From Terriglobia bacterium (GTDB taxonomy: Bacteria; Acidobacteriota; Terriglobia; Bryobacterales; UBA6623), in the NCBI GenBank assembly GCA_009838515.1, contig VXRL01000057.1, positions 24,539 to 88,538 on the forward strand: a stretch of 64,000 nt of DNA. Reading direction: 5' to 3'. Under the pieces are notes generated by a model. The model saw only the letters and a program-made list of their open reading frames with translations, was not told the origin of the DNA and made no database searches. A program made the translations under genes and the position numbers. Below, one piece after another: positions 52,984-63,600 of this stretch. Every line of letters begins with the position of its first letter. Position 1 is the stretch's first letter.

Positions 52984-53076
52984 CACGAACCAGCCTTACT
53001 TGTCTGATGTTAGCGAGATTGCCGAGACCGGCCCGTCGCCAGCGCCGAAAGGGCCGAACCGACTATGCCCCGGGGC

Positions 53077-54036
53077 CTAGACGTCGCAGAGCCGGACTGC
53101 CTGCGCGAGCGAGTCCAGGGGGTCCCGGGTAGGCATGAATTCGTGGCCCACATAGCCCTGGTATCCAGACTCCGCAAGGGCCTCCATCACCGAGGGGTAG
53201 TGGATCTCCTGCTTGAGGTGGAGTTCGTTGCGCCCCGGATTGCCGGCCGTATGGATGTGACCGATCAGATCAGCCATGTCGCGGATGCGCCGGATCACGT
53301 CTCCGTTCATGATCTGGACGTGATAGATGTCGAAGAGCAGCTTCGCCCGAGGCGATCCGACTTCTCGGATAATGTCCGCGCAGTACTCGATGTCGTCGCC
53401 TTGGTAGCCCGGGTGCCCCTTCATGGGATGTGTGTCATCCCTCGTGTTGAGCATCTCCAAGCAGACCGTGACGCCCTTTTCCTCGCCGTAGGCTGCTAGT
53501 TGCTTCAGCCCCGCTACGGTGTTGCGCGCACCCTCTTCCAGAGAGATCTCGCCACTCTGCGGATCCTCGGCATCGTTCCACTTATAGCCGTTAAACGCGA
53601 TCACGCTCGGAATGCCCTCCTGCGAGCAAGCATCCATCACCTCTTTGGTGGTCTCGATGACGCTGGCCTGGTAGCGCGGGTTGTTAAGGCCCTTCATGAA
53701 TGGCGGGGCCGGCATGCCGTTTCCGGCGATGGCGCAGGTCAACCCGTGCTTGCGCACTGTCGGCCACTGTTCGGGCGAAAGCAGCTCGACGCTCTGTAGG
53801 CCCAAGTCAGCGGCGTGCCCGGCAAGCGTCTCTAGGTCCCAAGCCCACTCGGAGCCCTCGAATGGCCACAGACAAACCGAATGGCGGATGCGACCGTTGA
53901 CCGCCTTCGTCCAAGCCTCCTCGGAATCCTCGGAAGCGCCGGTCGTGCAGGCAGCAAGGGTGGTAGCTGCGGCGGCGCTACCGTAGCCCAACACGCTCCG
54001 ACGGGTAGGTTGCTGTGCGGAATCAGAGTGGTACAT
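53077..54036 (-). CDS. Exported sugar isomerase/epimerase (hydroxypyruvate-isomerase-like)
   Basis: A 319-residue TIM-barrel protein of the AP-endonuclease-2/xylose-isomerase-like family. A Tat-like signal with lipobox (TRRSVLGYGSAAAATTLAAC) suggests export as a lipoprotein. Metal and substrate residues appear in VCLEMLNTRDDTHP, FDIYHVQIMNGD and HIHTAGNPGRNEL, closest to hydroxypyruvate isomerase. The ATG at 54036 lies nine bases after GGAG; a GTG two codons upstream is less likely. The gene is monocistronic. Confidence 0.82.
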   Translation of the reverse strand: MYHSDSAQQPTRRSVLGYGSAAAATTLAACTTGASEDSEEAWTKAVNGRIRHSVCLWPFEGSEWAWDLETLAGHAADLGLQSVELLSPEQWPTVRKHGLTCAIAGNGMPAPPFMKGLNNPRYQASVIETTKEVMDACSQEGIPSVIAFNGYKWNDAEDPQSGEISLEEGARNTVAGLKQLAAYGEEKGVTVCLEMLNTRDDTHPMKGHPGYQGDDIEYCADIIREVGSPRAKLLFDIYHVQIMNGDVIRRIRDMADLIGHIHTAGNPGRNELHLKQEIHYPSVMEALAESGYQGYVGHEFMPTRDPLDSLAQAVRLCDV

Positions 54037-54282
54037 GGTCACAAGCTCCTTTGCTTTGAGCAGTGCTCGTTAAGGGTTCGATCTTCCGTCAGTCTGGCCC
54101 GAAAGCCGCCCAGATTGCAAGGGCGGCCACCCGCCTTGAGGGCTCTGAACGGGGCCGGACAGTCCCGCCAGAGCTTGGCGGGTGGCGCTTTCAGGGGAAT
54201 ACGGTGACAGCGACATGCGGAGCCATCCTTGGGCTCACCGCCCTTTGAAAGAGGCCCGCCGGTTTGTGCGATAGATATACAT

Positions 54283-54522
54283 GTGAGAGCGCGCATTGAT
54301 CTCGACGACGCGATCGTCCGCGAGATCGATGCCATCGCCGGACCGCGGCGTCGCAGCGCTTTTGTGCGGAAAGCGGTCACAGAGGCGGTTGAGCGGCACC
54401 GTCGCACGAAGCACCTGCGCGAGGTGGCCGGCCTGCTTCGCGACAGCGAACACGACTGGGATGATGACCCAGCCGACTGGGTGAGCCGCCAGCGCGGTGG
54501 CGACCCCCGGCGCGTTGGATGA
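54283..54522 (+). CDS. Ribbon-helix-helix antitoxin without an intact toxin
   Basis: A 79-residue protein from a GTG at 54283: VRARIDLDDAIVREIDAIAG, then RRSAFVRKAVTEAVERH, a typical ribbon-helix-helix start, with an acidic tail (SEHDWDDDPADW) as in VapB-like antitoxins. The next frame starts inside its stop (ATGA at 54519-54522) as in toxin-antitoxin pairs, but stops after seven residues. The antitoxin is complete and the toxin missing. Confidence 0.7.
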   Translation: MRARIDLDDAIVREIDAIAGPRRRSAFVRKAVTEAVERHRRTKHLREVAGLLRDSEHDWDDDPADWVSRQRGGDPRRVG

Positions 54523-54542
54523 GCAGATTCCTCTCTAGCTAG
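54519..54542 (+). pseudogene. Seven-residue stub of a PIN toxin
   Basis: ATG in the coupled position encodes MSRFLSS and then TAG. MSRFL is how many PIN toxins begin (MSRFLLDT...). The rest of the toxin is absent: the ASPIC/UnbV gene ends at 54539 from the other side. The toxin was probably lost by deletion. Confidence 0.45.
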
Positions 54543-56161
54543 CGAGGCTCCCGAGCGACGGTGATGCGATTCAGCGGCACATCCCCAAGAATCTGGCGCT
54601 GACCGCTGGGCCACTCGATCTCGACTGATACCGGCTGGTCCGTGTCGCCGAGCCCGAAATGCACTGGCCGCAACGCCGACGAGGCATAGCCCGCTGCGCT
54701 CTTTACCCAGCGAGTCTGCCCGTCCACGCGAACCCTTGCCCCAAGGGCGTCACGCCCTGACCGCTCGCCGACGAGTTGCAGGGAGAGCCAGGCATGCGGG
54801 GGCTCAGAGACGTTCTGAAACAGGTGCGCCGGCTTACCTAGTGCGCTGACGACGACATCCAAGCGACCGTCGGCGTCGAAGTCCGCTACCGCTGCTCCGC
54901 GATGGGTGCCGGCTCTGCCGACCTCCATGGCCTCGCCAAAGCGCCCGCCGAGATTTCGGAACACCGTGTTGGGCTGTCGATAGACGAATGGCTCGAAGTC
55001 TTCTACCAGATCGTTGACATGGGAGTTAGCCGTGAACAAATCCAGCCGGCCGTCATTGTCGAAGTCCGCGAACACGTTGCCCCAGCCTGCGTAGGCTCGC
55101 GAGGCCTTGGCCAGCCCGGAGGCTACGGTCGCATCGCGAAAAGACCCGCCAGCACCACCGCGAAACAGTGGGAATGTCTCGTTGCTGAGTGCCGTCACCG
55201 ACAGGTCTGCGAAGCCATCGTTATCGTAGTCGCCGACGTCCACCCCCATCGAAGCAACCGGGCGCCCGTGGTCAAGCAGCGCCGTGCCTGCCAGCAGGGC
55301 ATCCTCGGTGAATCTGCCGTCATCTTGGTTCAAGAACAGGAAATTCGGCAGATTGTCGTTGGTCACGAAGACGTCCACGCGACCGTTGGCGTCGAAATCG
55401 GCGAATGTCGCACTCATCCCGCGTCCCTCGAACTCTCTTAGGCCTACGCGCTCGCCGATCGGCTCGAACCTGCCCGCACCGAGGTTGCGGTAGAGGCGAT
55501 TCGCGATGGGAGTCAGGTACTTCGGATGGCAATAGACCCTCAAGCCGCGATCCCTGTCCCCGCAATAGCGGTCGAAGTCGGGCGTCCAGTCGGCGTAGTT
55601 GACCACGAACAGATCTGCGCGCCCGTCGTCGTCGTAATGGAACCACCCCGCCGCCACGGCCCACTCCCCGCTGGAAATCCCCGACCTCGCCGTGATGTCC
55701 TCAAATGTGCCGTCCCCAAGATTGCGGTAGAGGGTGTTCTGGAAAACGCCGGCTACGAATAGGTCGGCATGCCCATCGTTGTCAAAGTCAGCTGCCGCTA
55801 CCCCCATGGAGTAGCCGCTGCCCGCGACTCCGGCAGCCTCGGTGACATCCTCGAATCGCATATCCCCGAGATTGCGGAAGAGCCGGTTCGAGTACTCCGA
55901 AAAATCCTTGCGCATGCTCTCCCCGGCTGCGCCGTTTGTGAAATAGATGTCCTGGAGGCCGTCGCCATCGAAGTCGAAGACCGCCAGCCCGCCCGCCATC
56001 GTTTCGATCATGCGCTTGCGCTCGGTCGGGGCGTGGCGCAACGTAAAGTCCACACCGGAGTCCTCCGTGGCCGGCCGGAAGCGAATCTGGGCAGGAACAT
56101 TCGCCGCCTGGCACAGCAAGGCCAGTGGCACCAGCAAAGAGGCACCTCTAGACGGAAGCAT
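54539..56161 (-). CDS. Exported ASPIC/UnbV FG-GAP repeat protein
   Basis: A 540-residue protein with a signal peptide (LLVPLALLCQAANVPAQ). It carries at least six FG-GAP-type calcium-binding blades: AVFDFDGDGLQDIYF, AAADFDNDGHADLFV, FHYDDDGRADLFVV, FADFDANGRVDVFV, VGDYDNDGFADLSV and FADFDNDGRLDLFT, plus a later VADFDADGRLDVVV. The C-terminal ASPIC/UnbV domain includes GARVRVDGQTRWV and VEIEWPSGQRQI. It is probably a cell-surface or secreted adhesion or binding protein. A shorter relative with an internal deletion lies at 59763-60323. Confidence 0.88.
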   Translation of the reverse strand: MLPSRGASLLVPLALLCQAANVPAQIRFRPATEDSGVDFTLRHAPTERKRMIETMAGGLAVFDFDGDGLQDIYFTNGAAGESMRKDFSEYSNRLFRNLGDMRFEDVTEAAGVAGSGYSMGVAAADFDNDGHADLFVAGVFQNTLYRNLGDGTFEDITARSGISSGEWAVAAGWFHYDDDGRADLFVVNYADWTPDFDRYCGDRDRGLRVYCHPKYLTPIANRLYRNLGAGRFEPIGERVGLREFEGRGMSATFADFDANGRVDVFVTNDNLPNFLFLNQDDGRFTEDALLAGTALLDHGRPVASMGVDVGDYDNDGFADLSVTALSNETFPLFRGGAGGSFRDATVASGLAKASRAYAGWGNVFADFDNDGRLDLFTANSHVNDLVEDFEPFVYRQPNTVFRNLGGRFGEAMEVGRAGTHRGAAVADFDADGRLDVVVSALGKPAHLFQNVSEPPHAWLSLQLVGERSGRDALGARVRVDGQTRWVKSAAGYASSALRPVHFGLGDTDQPVSVEIEWPSGQRQILGDVPLNRITVAREPR

Positions 56162-56352
56162 CGCCAAGTTCAAGCTTAGTGGTTCGACGTTTCGCACCGA
56201 GGCTCTCGCGTAAAGGGTGAGCGAGCCCGGACCCGCCCCTCTGGCGGTTACGTGGGCCCTTTAGGCCAAGATGTCAGATTCTTCCGAGTATTTTTCCAAT
56301 CCCCGAAGTACCGGATTTCGGGCAATCGCTCTGCCGTCTTGCGCATTCATGG

Positions 56353-57588
56353 TCACTTGTCACCAATCGCCCAGACGAAGTTCTCGGTGCGGATGTACAA
56401 GCGTCCGTTGGACACTGCCATCGATGCTTGCGTGTGCTCGTCCAGGCGGTTACGAGTTAGCTCCTTGAATTCACGACCTGCCCGAATCACAGTGGTCTCT
56501 CCCTCCTCCGAGAGGAAATAGATTCGTCCGTCGGCGAGGACAGGGGACGCCCAATGCGTTCCGCCGACGCGCTCCTGCCAAATGACTGCGCCGGTTCTTG
56601 CATCCATGCAGGTAGCCACGCCATTCTCGTGAATGTTATAGAGCAGGCCAGCGTGATAGATCATCGACGGAATATGCGATGCGGAGCGCGTTTGTTCCCA
56701 AGTCACCGTACCGCCCGGAGCTACGGCGCGAATTGCGGTCGCCTCGAAGCCCGAGATGGAGTAAGCCAGGCCGCCTCCGATAACGATCGAGGGCACCACG
56801 CCCTCGCCTTGGGCGTACACGGACCAGAGCCGCTCGCCAGTGTCCGGGTTGAACCCCTGGATCACGTCGCCTGCTGCTGAGACGAGCTGCATCTTTCCAT
56901 CGACCTGCATGAGGTTGGGAGTCACGTGAGCCAGCCGGGAAGGCCCTCGCTTGCCTTCCCAAACGAGTTCGCCGGTCTCTTTCTCGAGCGCCCAGAGGGC
57001 GGCCCCCTCCCAGGGAACTTTCCAGCCGATCTTCTCCGCGCGCCCCGTACGGCTGGAAGGATCGAACGCCATGATGAGCAGGTTCTCGTAGAGGATCGGT
57101 GAAGCCCCGAGGCCATGCTCGGAGAAGAAATCGAATTCTCGATTCCGCCACAGCACGTTGCCGTCGAAATCCAGGGCCGCAATGCTGCCGTCGGCAAACA
57201 CCGCGAAAACGCTCTGGCCATCGGTGACAGGTGTCGGCGAGGCGTAGGAATTCTGCCGCCTCTTCATCAGCGTCTGCTGATCGAAGACGTGCGTGTCCCA
57301 CAGGATCCGCCCGGTCCGGGCGTCGATTGACAGCACGTGACAGGACGAGCCGCCGTCTACAGCGGTCGTCAGAAAGATCCGGTTTCCCCAGATGATCGGC
57401 GACGACCACGCGCTTCCGGGAATTGGCGTCTTCCAAAACACGTTATTGTCCCGTGCCCAGTGCAGCGGGAGTTCAACTTCCGACGAGACTCCTTGGCGTG
57501 TCGGGCCTCGAAAGCCAGGCCAGTTCTCCGCCGAAGCGACCGAGACAAAGCACAGCGTCAGTACAGCCAGTCGGGAGATCCAAACCAT
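56353..57588 (-). CDS. Exported PQQ-like beta-propeller protein
   Basis: A 411-residue protein with a signal peptide (RLAVLTLCFVSVASA). Repeated PQQ-type blades read NWPGFRGPTRQG, LSIDARTGRILWDTHV, AALDFDGNVLWRNREF, WALEKETGELVWEGKR, GFNPDTGERLWSVYA and CMDARTGAVIWQERV. Lacking the Trp-docking and cysteine motifs of true PQQ dehydrogenases, it is more likely a BamB-like binding protein. It follows no close neighbour. Confidence 0.85.
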   Translation of the reverse strand: MVWISRLAVLTLCFVSVASAENWPGFRGPTRQGVSSEVELPLHWARDNNVFWKTPIPGSAWSSPIIWGNRIFLTTAVDGGSSCHVLSIDARTGRILWDTHVFDQQTLMKRRQNSYASPTPVTDGQSVFAVFADGSIAALDFDGNVLWRNREFDFFSEHGLGASPILYENLLIMAFDPSSRTGRAEKIGWKVPWEGAALWALEKETGELVWEGKRGPSRLAHVTPNLMQVDGKMQLVSAAGDVIQGFNPDTGERLWSVYAQGEGVVPSIVIGGGLAYSISGFEATAIRAVAPGGTVTWEQTRSASHIPSMIYHAGLLYNIHENGVATCMDARTGAVIWQERVGGTHWASPVLADGRIYFLSEEGETTVIRAGREFKELTRNRLDEHTQASMAVSNGRLYIRTENFVWAIGDK

Positions 57589-57833
57589 GGGCACGAGGGT
57601 ATCAGGGTTCACTGGGTGGGTCATTGCAGCGTTCTGGGGCCGATCGATTCAATGCGGCAGTCCACCCGAGTGCGGCCATCCTCGAGCGCTCATGAAGCCT
57701 TGCCTCGGTCGGATGCGGATCTTGGTCACTCCCCAGTGGCTCCGGTCCCAGCGGCAACCGCGAATCAGACGACGGACTGAAGTCCTTGCCTCACGAGCTC
57801 TCCGGCTGGTGGCCGGGTAGTATGGTCATCGCG

Positions 57834-59252
57834 ATGGCAAGCGGGAGAACCAGCGTGACTCGACGAGACGCCCTCAAGCTGCTGGGGACGGCCCCTGCGG
57901 CCAGCCTGGCTGCCGAGCGCCGACCGAACTTCATCTTCATCTTCTGTGACGACCTTGGCTGGGGTGACCTTCCGGTTTACGGGCACCGAAACGTCGATGC
58001 CCACGGAGGGTGGATCGTTCGCGGCGAACTCAAGACTCCGCATATCGACCGCATGGCCAGGGAGGGGACTCTGTTCACCCAGTTCTATGTCGCCTCCGGA
58101 GTGTGCTCACCGAGCAGAGCCGCCATCATGACCGGTAGGTTCCCGGGCGAAGTCGGCATCCACGACTACCTGGCCAGCGAGGAAATGAACGAGCGAAGAG
58201 GCTGTGTGAACTACCTTGACCCCGAGATTCCCACGGTGACCCGCCTGCTCAGGGATGCGGGCTACTCCACCGCGCATTTCGGGAAATGGCACCTTGGCGG
58301 TCGTACTGGAGCGCCCCCACCGCAGGAATATGGCATCGATCTTTATGATGCCTGCCGCTCCGGACCCGGGGGTCGCGCAACTTCAAGCAGCCAGATCGCC
58401 GATGCGACGATCGCATTCATGGAGCGACACAAGGACGCTCCCTTCTACATCAACGCTTGGCTCTATGATCCGCATTCGCCTCTCCATCCAACAGAAGAGA
58501 TGCTGGCGGAGTACAAGGATCTCACGCCCCGCTGGGGCGAGAACTACGGGGCGCTGCAGGTGTGGTATTCGGTCCTGACCTATATGGACAAACAGATCGG
58601 CCGCATACTGGACCGCTTGGATCAGTTGGGCCTCAGCGAGAACACAGTGGTGGTCTTCTCGAGCGACAACGGCCCGGAATCCGGCCTGATCCCGTTTGTC
58701 TCGCACTACGGCAACGCCTCCTCCTCAGGACCGTTTCGCGGCCTGAAGCGGAGTCTGTACGAGGGCGGGATACGAGAGCCATTCATCGTGCGCTGGAGAG
58801 GCCACACGCCGACGAATGCGGTGAATCGAGAGACTGTATTCGGCGGAGTCGACTGGCTGCCGACCGTTTTGCAGCTCGCCAACGTCGATGTCCCGCCGAA
58901 CGTTCGTGGGGAGTCTCTCGCGGACTCGATCCGCGGGGAACCCGTTGCCCGCTCCGGGCCTTTGATGTGGGAGAACCGTTTCCCGGTCTACGGACACGTT
59001 CTGGATAAGAGCCCGATGCTCGCGATCCGGAGCGGCAGATGGAAGCTGCTGATGAATCCTGACCGCAGCCGGATCGAACTCTACGACATTCTCCGGGACC
59101 CGAGCGAAGTGCATAACTTCGCTTCCCGAGAGCCGAACATTGTTCGGCGTCTGTCCAGGGAACTCCTGGCCTGGCACAAGACGCTGCCACCCGGCCCCAT
59201 CGACCCCGGTGCCGGAAGAGCGGACTACCCATGGCCGAGAAGCCCGAGGTAG
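57834..59252 (+). CDS. Exported sulfatase (Cys-type, Tat signal)
   Basis: A 472-residue sulfatase. VTRRDALKLLGTAPAASLA is a twin-arginine-type signal, then RPNFIFIFCDDLGWGDLPVYG, CSPSR (Cys91), FGKWHLGGR and FSSDNGPESGL form the complete catalytic and metal site. The start at 57834 is chosen; a second ATG at 57822 is possible. Divergent from the PQQ propeller by about 245 bases. The substrate is unknown. Confidence 0.88.
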   Translation: MASGRTSVTRRDALKLLGTAPAASLAAERRPNFIFIFCDDLGWGDLPVYGHRNVDAHGGWIVRGELKTPHIDRMAREGTLFTQFYVASGVCSPSRAAIMTGRFPGEVGIHDYLASEEMNERRGCVNYLDPEIPTVTRLLRDAGYSTAHFGKWHLGGRTGAPPPQEYGIDLYDACRSGPGGRATSSSQIADATIAFMERHKDAPFYINAWLYDPHSPLHPTEEMLAEYKDLTPRWGENYGALQVWYSVLTYMDKQIGRILDRLDQLGLSENTVVVFSSDNGPESGLIPFVSHYGNASSSGPFRGLKRSLYEGGIREPFIVRWRGHTPTNAVNRETVFGGVDWLPTVLQLANVDVPPNVRGESLADSIRGEPVARSGPLMWENRFPVYGHVLDKSPMLAIRSGRWKLLMNPDRSRIELYDILRDPSEVHNFASREPNIVRRLSRELLAWHKTLPPGPIDPGAGRADYPWPRSPR

Positions 59253-59386
59253 TCGGAGCTTGGCCTTGTCGGGGATCGGCCAATATCTGGGGCATGCGCT
59301 TCTTCGCAATCGCACTTCCTTGTCCAGCCCTTACCTATGGCGGTCATGGCGCCGATCACCCCTCCGCTTCGTTCGCGAATGACTAG

Positions 59387-59766
59387 GTTGAGGCGCGGGT
59401 GTACCCTCCGGATCCGGAAAACGGGTACTGCAAGGGGACGCGCTTCGATTGGTACGCGGCGATCTATAGCCTGAAGTAGCCAGACACAACTACTTTGGCG
59501 AGTGGCAGGAATCCGACGATCCTTACCTCCACGACCGCATAACTGGACCGGTCGAGGAGTACCGCTGCAACAACAAGGGACTAGGCTATGACGACGGCGA
59601 GGAGCGCTTCCGGCGCATCGGAGTGGGTCCTGTCGAGAACCCGGAGGAAGAAGACTACCGCTGGCGACACAGCCACAAGGTCGTCGATCCGGGCGAATGG
59701 ACGATCCGGCGAGGGGCGAACTGGATTGAATTCATCCAGGATGTTGCCGAACCCACACTTGGCTAG
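59387..59766 (+). pseudogene. Frameshifted fragment of a conserved acidobacterial-type family
   Basis: One frame reads VEARVYPPDPENGYCKGTRF, then DWYAAIYSLK and a TAG at 59477; the continuation HNYFGEWQESDDPYLHD, PVEEYRCNNKGLGYDD and VVDPGEWTIRRGANW lies in the neighbouring frame up to a TAG at 59764-59766. The two parts join if one base is added near 59475. From memory this resembles an uncharacterised family common in Bryobacterales; the normal C-terminal half is missing. The fragment ends four bases into the truncated ASPIC copy on the other strand. Confidence 0.6.
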
Positions 59767-60323
59767 GAGCACGGTCTGACAAAGCGCCTGACTCTGACGC
59801 CAGGCCAATCGATCTCGACTGCTATGGGCTGGTCGGAGTCCCCTAGCCCGAAATGCACCGGCCGCAACGCTGATGAGGGATAGCCCGCGGCGCTCTTCAC
59901 CCAACGGGTCTGTCCCTCCACGCGAACCCTCGCACCAAGGGCGTCGCGCCCTGATCGCTCGCCGATCAGTTGCAGGGCGAGCCAAGCGTGTGATGGCTCG
60001 GAGACGTTTCGAAAGAGCTGCGCCGGCTCGCCCAACGCGCTGGCCACGGCATCCAGGCGACCGTCGGCGTCAAAGTCTGCGACCGCTGCTCCGCGGTGGG
60101 CTCCGACAGTGCCGATCTCCGCGTCCTCGTCGAAGTCGAATACTGCCAGCCCGCCCGCCATCGTTTCGACCATGCGCTTCCGCTCGGTCGGGGCGTGGCG
60201 CAACGTGAAGCCCACGCCAGAGTCCTCAGTGGCCGGTCGGAAGCGAATCTGGGCCGGAACACTCGCCGCCTGGCACAGCAAGGCCACTGGCACCAACAAA
60301 GAGGCACCCTTGGACGGAAGCAT
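59763..60323 (-). pseudogene. Internally deleted copy of the ASPIC/UnbV gene
   Basis: A 186-residue frame whose first and last parts closely match the gene at 54539-56161. The signal and N-terminus (RFRPATEDSGVGFTLRHAPT, AVFDFD) run straight into EIGTVGAHRGAAVADFDADG, which corresponds to about 340 residues further on in the intact protein. The reading frame is kept across the junction. The C-terminus diverges after EIDWP. Upstream DNA is also similar, so a whole segment was duplicated and one copy lost its middle. Confidence 0.78.
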
Positions 60324-60612
60324 CGCCAACTTCAAACTTAGTGGCTTGGCGAGTCGGACTGAGGCCACTACGTGCAGTGTTAACGAACCCGGGCACACCG
60401 TTGCAACGGGCCCTGAAATCGCCAATCGGTTCTATCCGATTTCCTTCCAATGACTTACGTGCAGATTTGACAATCCCTTAACTTTGTGCGAGAGTTTAGC
60501 TCACTGGTGCTCGCGCCTGTCAGGGCGAAATGCACGATGAGACAGGGGTCAGAAATATTGGCGGTTGAGAGCGCGAGCTCGGCGGCCAAACACTTGAACG
60601 GAGGATTCACGA

Positions 60613-63600
60613 ATGATGAAGCAAGCCTCTAGCTTGTGCGCTATTGCCGTGGTCACTACGGCGTTGGTGCTAAGCTCGGCGGCGCCCGCCTCAGCGCAGG
60701 TGCTGTACGGCTCAATCGTAGGGACCGTCTCGGACGGAACCGGCGCTGTCGTTCCCGGCGCCAGTGTCAGCGCAGTAAACGTTGGCACGGGCTTCGAACT
60801 GACCGCCTCGACAGGCGGCGACGGACTGTTCCGGCTGGTAAACGTGCCCATCGGATCCTACGACGTGGAGATCACGTCGGATGGATTCCGCACTCACACC
60901 GAGACCGGCGTCAATGTCACGGCGAATGCCGTATCACAAGTCGATGTCGGCTTGGTCCTAGGCCAAGTGACGGAACAAGTCACGGTCGAGGCCTCGGCAG
61001 CGCAGTTGCAGACACAGAAGGCGGACACTCGTTCGGAGATCACTCAAAGAGCGATCACGAACTTCCCGCTGCCCAACTTCCGCAACTATCAGAGCTTGGT
61101 CAACCTAGTGCCCGGCGCAACGCCGGCGAGGTTCCAGAACTCGATCCTCGACACTCCCGCGCGCGCCCTCAGCACGAACGTCAACGGCACGAATCGAAAT
61201 AACAACGTAACCCGCATCGATGGTGCCGCCAGCATCAACGTCTGGCTGCCCCACCACGCCGGCTACATCGCCCCGGCTGAGACGATCGAGACGGTGAGCA
61301 TCACGACCGGCTCGGGCGAGGCCGAGCAGGGGCTGTCGGGCGGGGCGTCGACAACGGTGATCACCAAGTCGGGCACCAACGAGTTGCATGGCTCCGTGTT
61401 CTTGTTCCATGACAACGACAGCCTGCGAGCGAGGAACTTCTTTGCCGCAGACAAGCCCACCAGCCACTTCAACAACTTCGGCGGCACGATCGGCGGTCCG
61501 ATCGTCAAGAACCGCTTCTTCTACTTCTTCAGCTACGACAACACGACCCAAGCGATTTCGGGCGTCCGCACGGGCGACGAGGTGCCGACCATGGACCAGC
61601 GGATGGGCGATTTCAGCGCCTACGGCGACGACCTCTACAACCCGTACACGGGCAATCCCGACGGCACCGGCAGGGAGCTTTTCCCCAACAAGATGATTCC
61701 TGGCAGCCTGCAGAGCCCGATCTCCCGGCTGGTCCAGACGTACATCCCGGAGCCCAACCAGCCCGGCACGAACAACAACTTCCATTCTTCAGATTCCCCA
61801 CCGTTCGACCGTGCATACTACGACAGCAAGATCAATTTCACGGTCAACGACAAGTACTCCCTGTGGGCCAAGCACGGCTTCATGGACGCGCCGGTCTCAG
61901 GCAACCCGATCTTCGGCGACGCAGGCGGACCGGCTCCGGGCGGCAGTCCGGGCAATGCAGAGACGTACGTGAACCTGGGAACATTCGGCCACACCTACAC
62001 GTTCTCGCCGACATTCCTCTACGACGGCGTCGTCGGATACTGGCGGCAGGATCAGTTCGTCAACCCCACCGACCTAGGCAGGGACTTCGGCCTTGGAATC
62101 CCGGGGCTCGGCGGGCCCGATCCGCGCCAGCTCGGCTTCCCGCGGATCCAGCCCGGACCCTACACCCGCCTGGGCGCTCCCGGGTGGCAGCCGCTCGACC
62201 GCGTCGAGGAGAACTACACGACGAGCCAGAACTTCACTTGGATCAAGAACACGCACCAGATCCGCTTCGGATTTGACGGCATCTTGCTGAAGCTGGCGCA
62301 CTGGCAGCCCGAGTTGGGTGGCGGCCCGCGCGGTGTGATCGACTTCAGCGGCGATGTCACCTCGCTCAAGGGCGGGGCCGCTCCCGGGCAGTTCAACCAC
62401 TACGCGGCCTTCCTGCTCGGCGAGAGCTCGCGCATGCGCAAGGCGATCCAGCACGTGCTGGCAACCGGAGCCGAATGGCAGTTCGCCGGCTACATCACTG
62501 ACAGGTGGCAGGTTTCGCCCAACGTGACACTCAATCTGGGCCTGCGCTACGAGTACTATCCTCTGATGACGCGTGCCCGAGGCAAGGGCATCGAGCGCTA
62601 CGACCCCAACACCAACTTGATGTACCTTGGTGGTCGCGGCACCGTGCCCAAGAACGCCGGAATCGAAGTCAGTGCCGGTCTGTTCTCGCCGCGCGCGGGC
62701 GTCGCCTATCGTGTCGACGACAAGACTGTGATCCGTACCGGCTTCGGCCTCAACTACAGCCCGATGCCGTTCTCGCGCCCGATGCGCGGACAGTACCCAA
62801 TCACGGTTGCGTTCGACTTCGCGCGCGACAACACGTTCGAGCTCTTCCGCAAACTCTCGGACGGAATTCCTCCCGTCATTGGGCCGGACCTGGACCAAGG
62901 GGTCATCGACGTTCCATTCAACGCCGGCTTCCGCAGCCCCTATGAGGGAACCCTCAACCGGGGCTACATCGCATCTTGGAACTTCACCGTCGAACGGCGT
63001 CTGCCGGGCGAGTTGATCACCTCGCTGGGGTACGTAGCAACCCGGTCGGTGGACATGCTGGCCGATCAGGACATCAATGCATCGCGGCCGGGAGAGGGCA
63101 ACGCCGGACGCCCCTATACTTCGATTACCGGACGGAATCGAAATATCAACATGTGGGACAGCTACCTGAACTCGGACTATCACTCATTGCAACTGGCCAT
63201 CAATCGCAGCTTCTCCAGCGGCGTGATGCTCAAGGGGGCGTACACGTGGTCGAAAGCCATCGGCATGGCCGACGATGAGGGTTGGGCCGGTGTCTGGTGG
63301 GATCACCCAGACGTGTTCCACCGCAACCGATCCAGGGCCGGGTATGATCGCACACACATGTTCCAGATGGGCTTCGTCTATGACCTGCCGTTCCTCCAGA
63401 ACAACAACACGGCAGTCGGCACGGTGCTCGGCAACTGGCAGATCAGCGGCATCGTGGCTATGTTCACCGGCACACCGAGGAGCATCCGTGCCTCAGGCGC
63501 CTCACTGAACGCCGCCAGCGCGGTACAGACCGCGGACCAAGTCGGTGCCGTCAGGAAGCTGGGTGGAGTTGGTCGCGGAGAGCATTACTACGACCCCAGC

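Noticed and set aside
62074..63183. Minus-strand frame of 369 codons
   Set aside because: Fully antisense to the Oar-like receptor with no family features.
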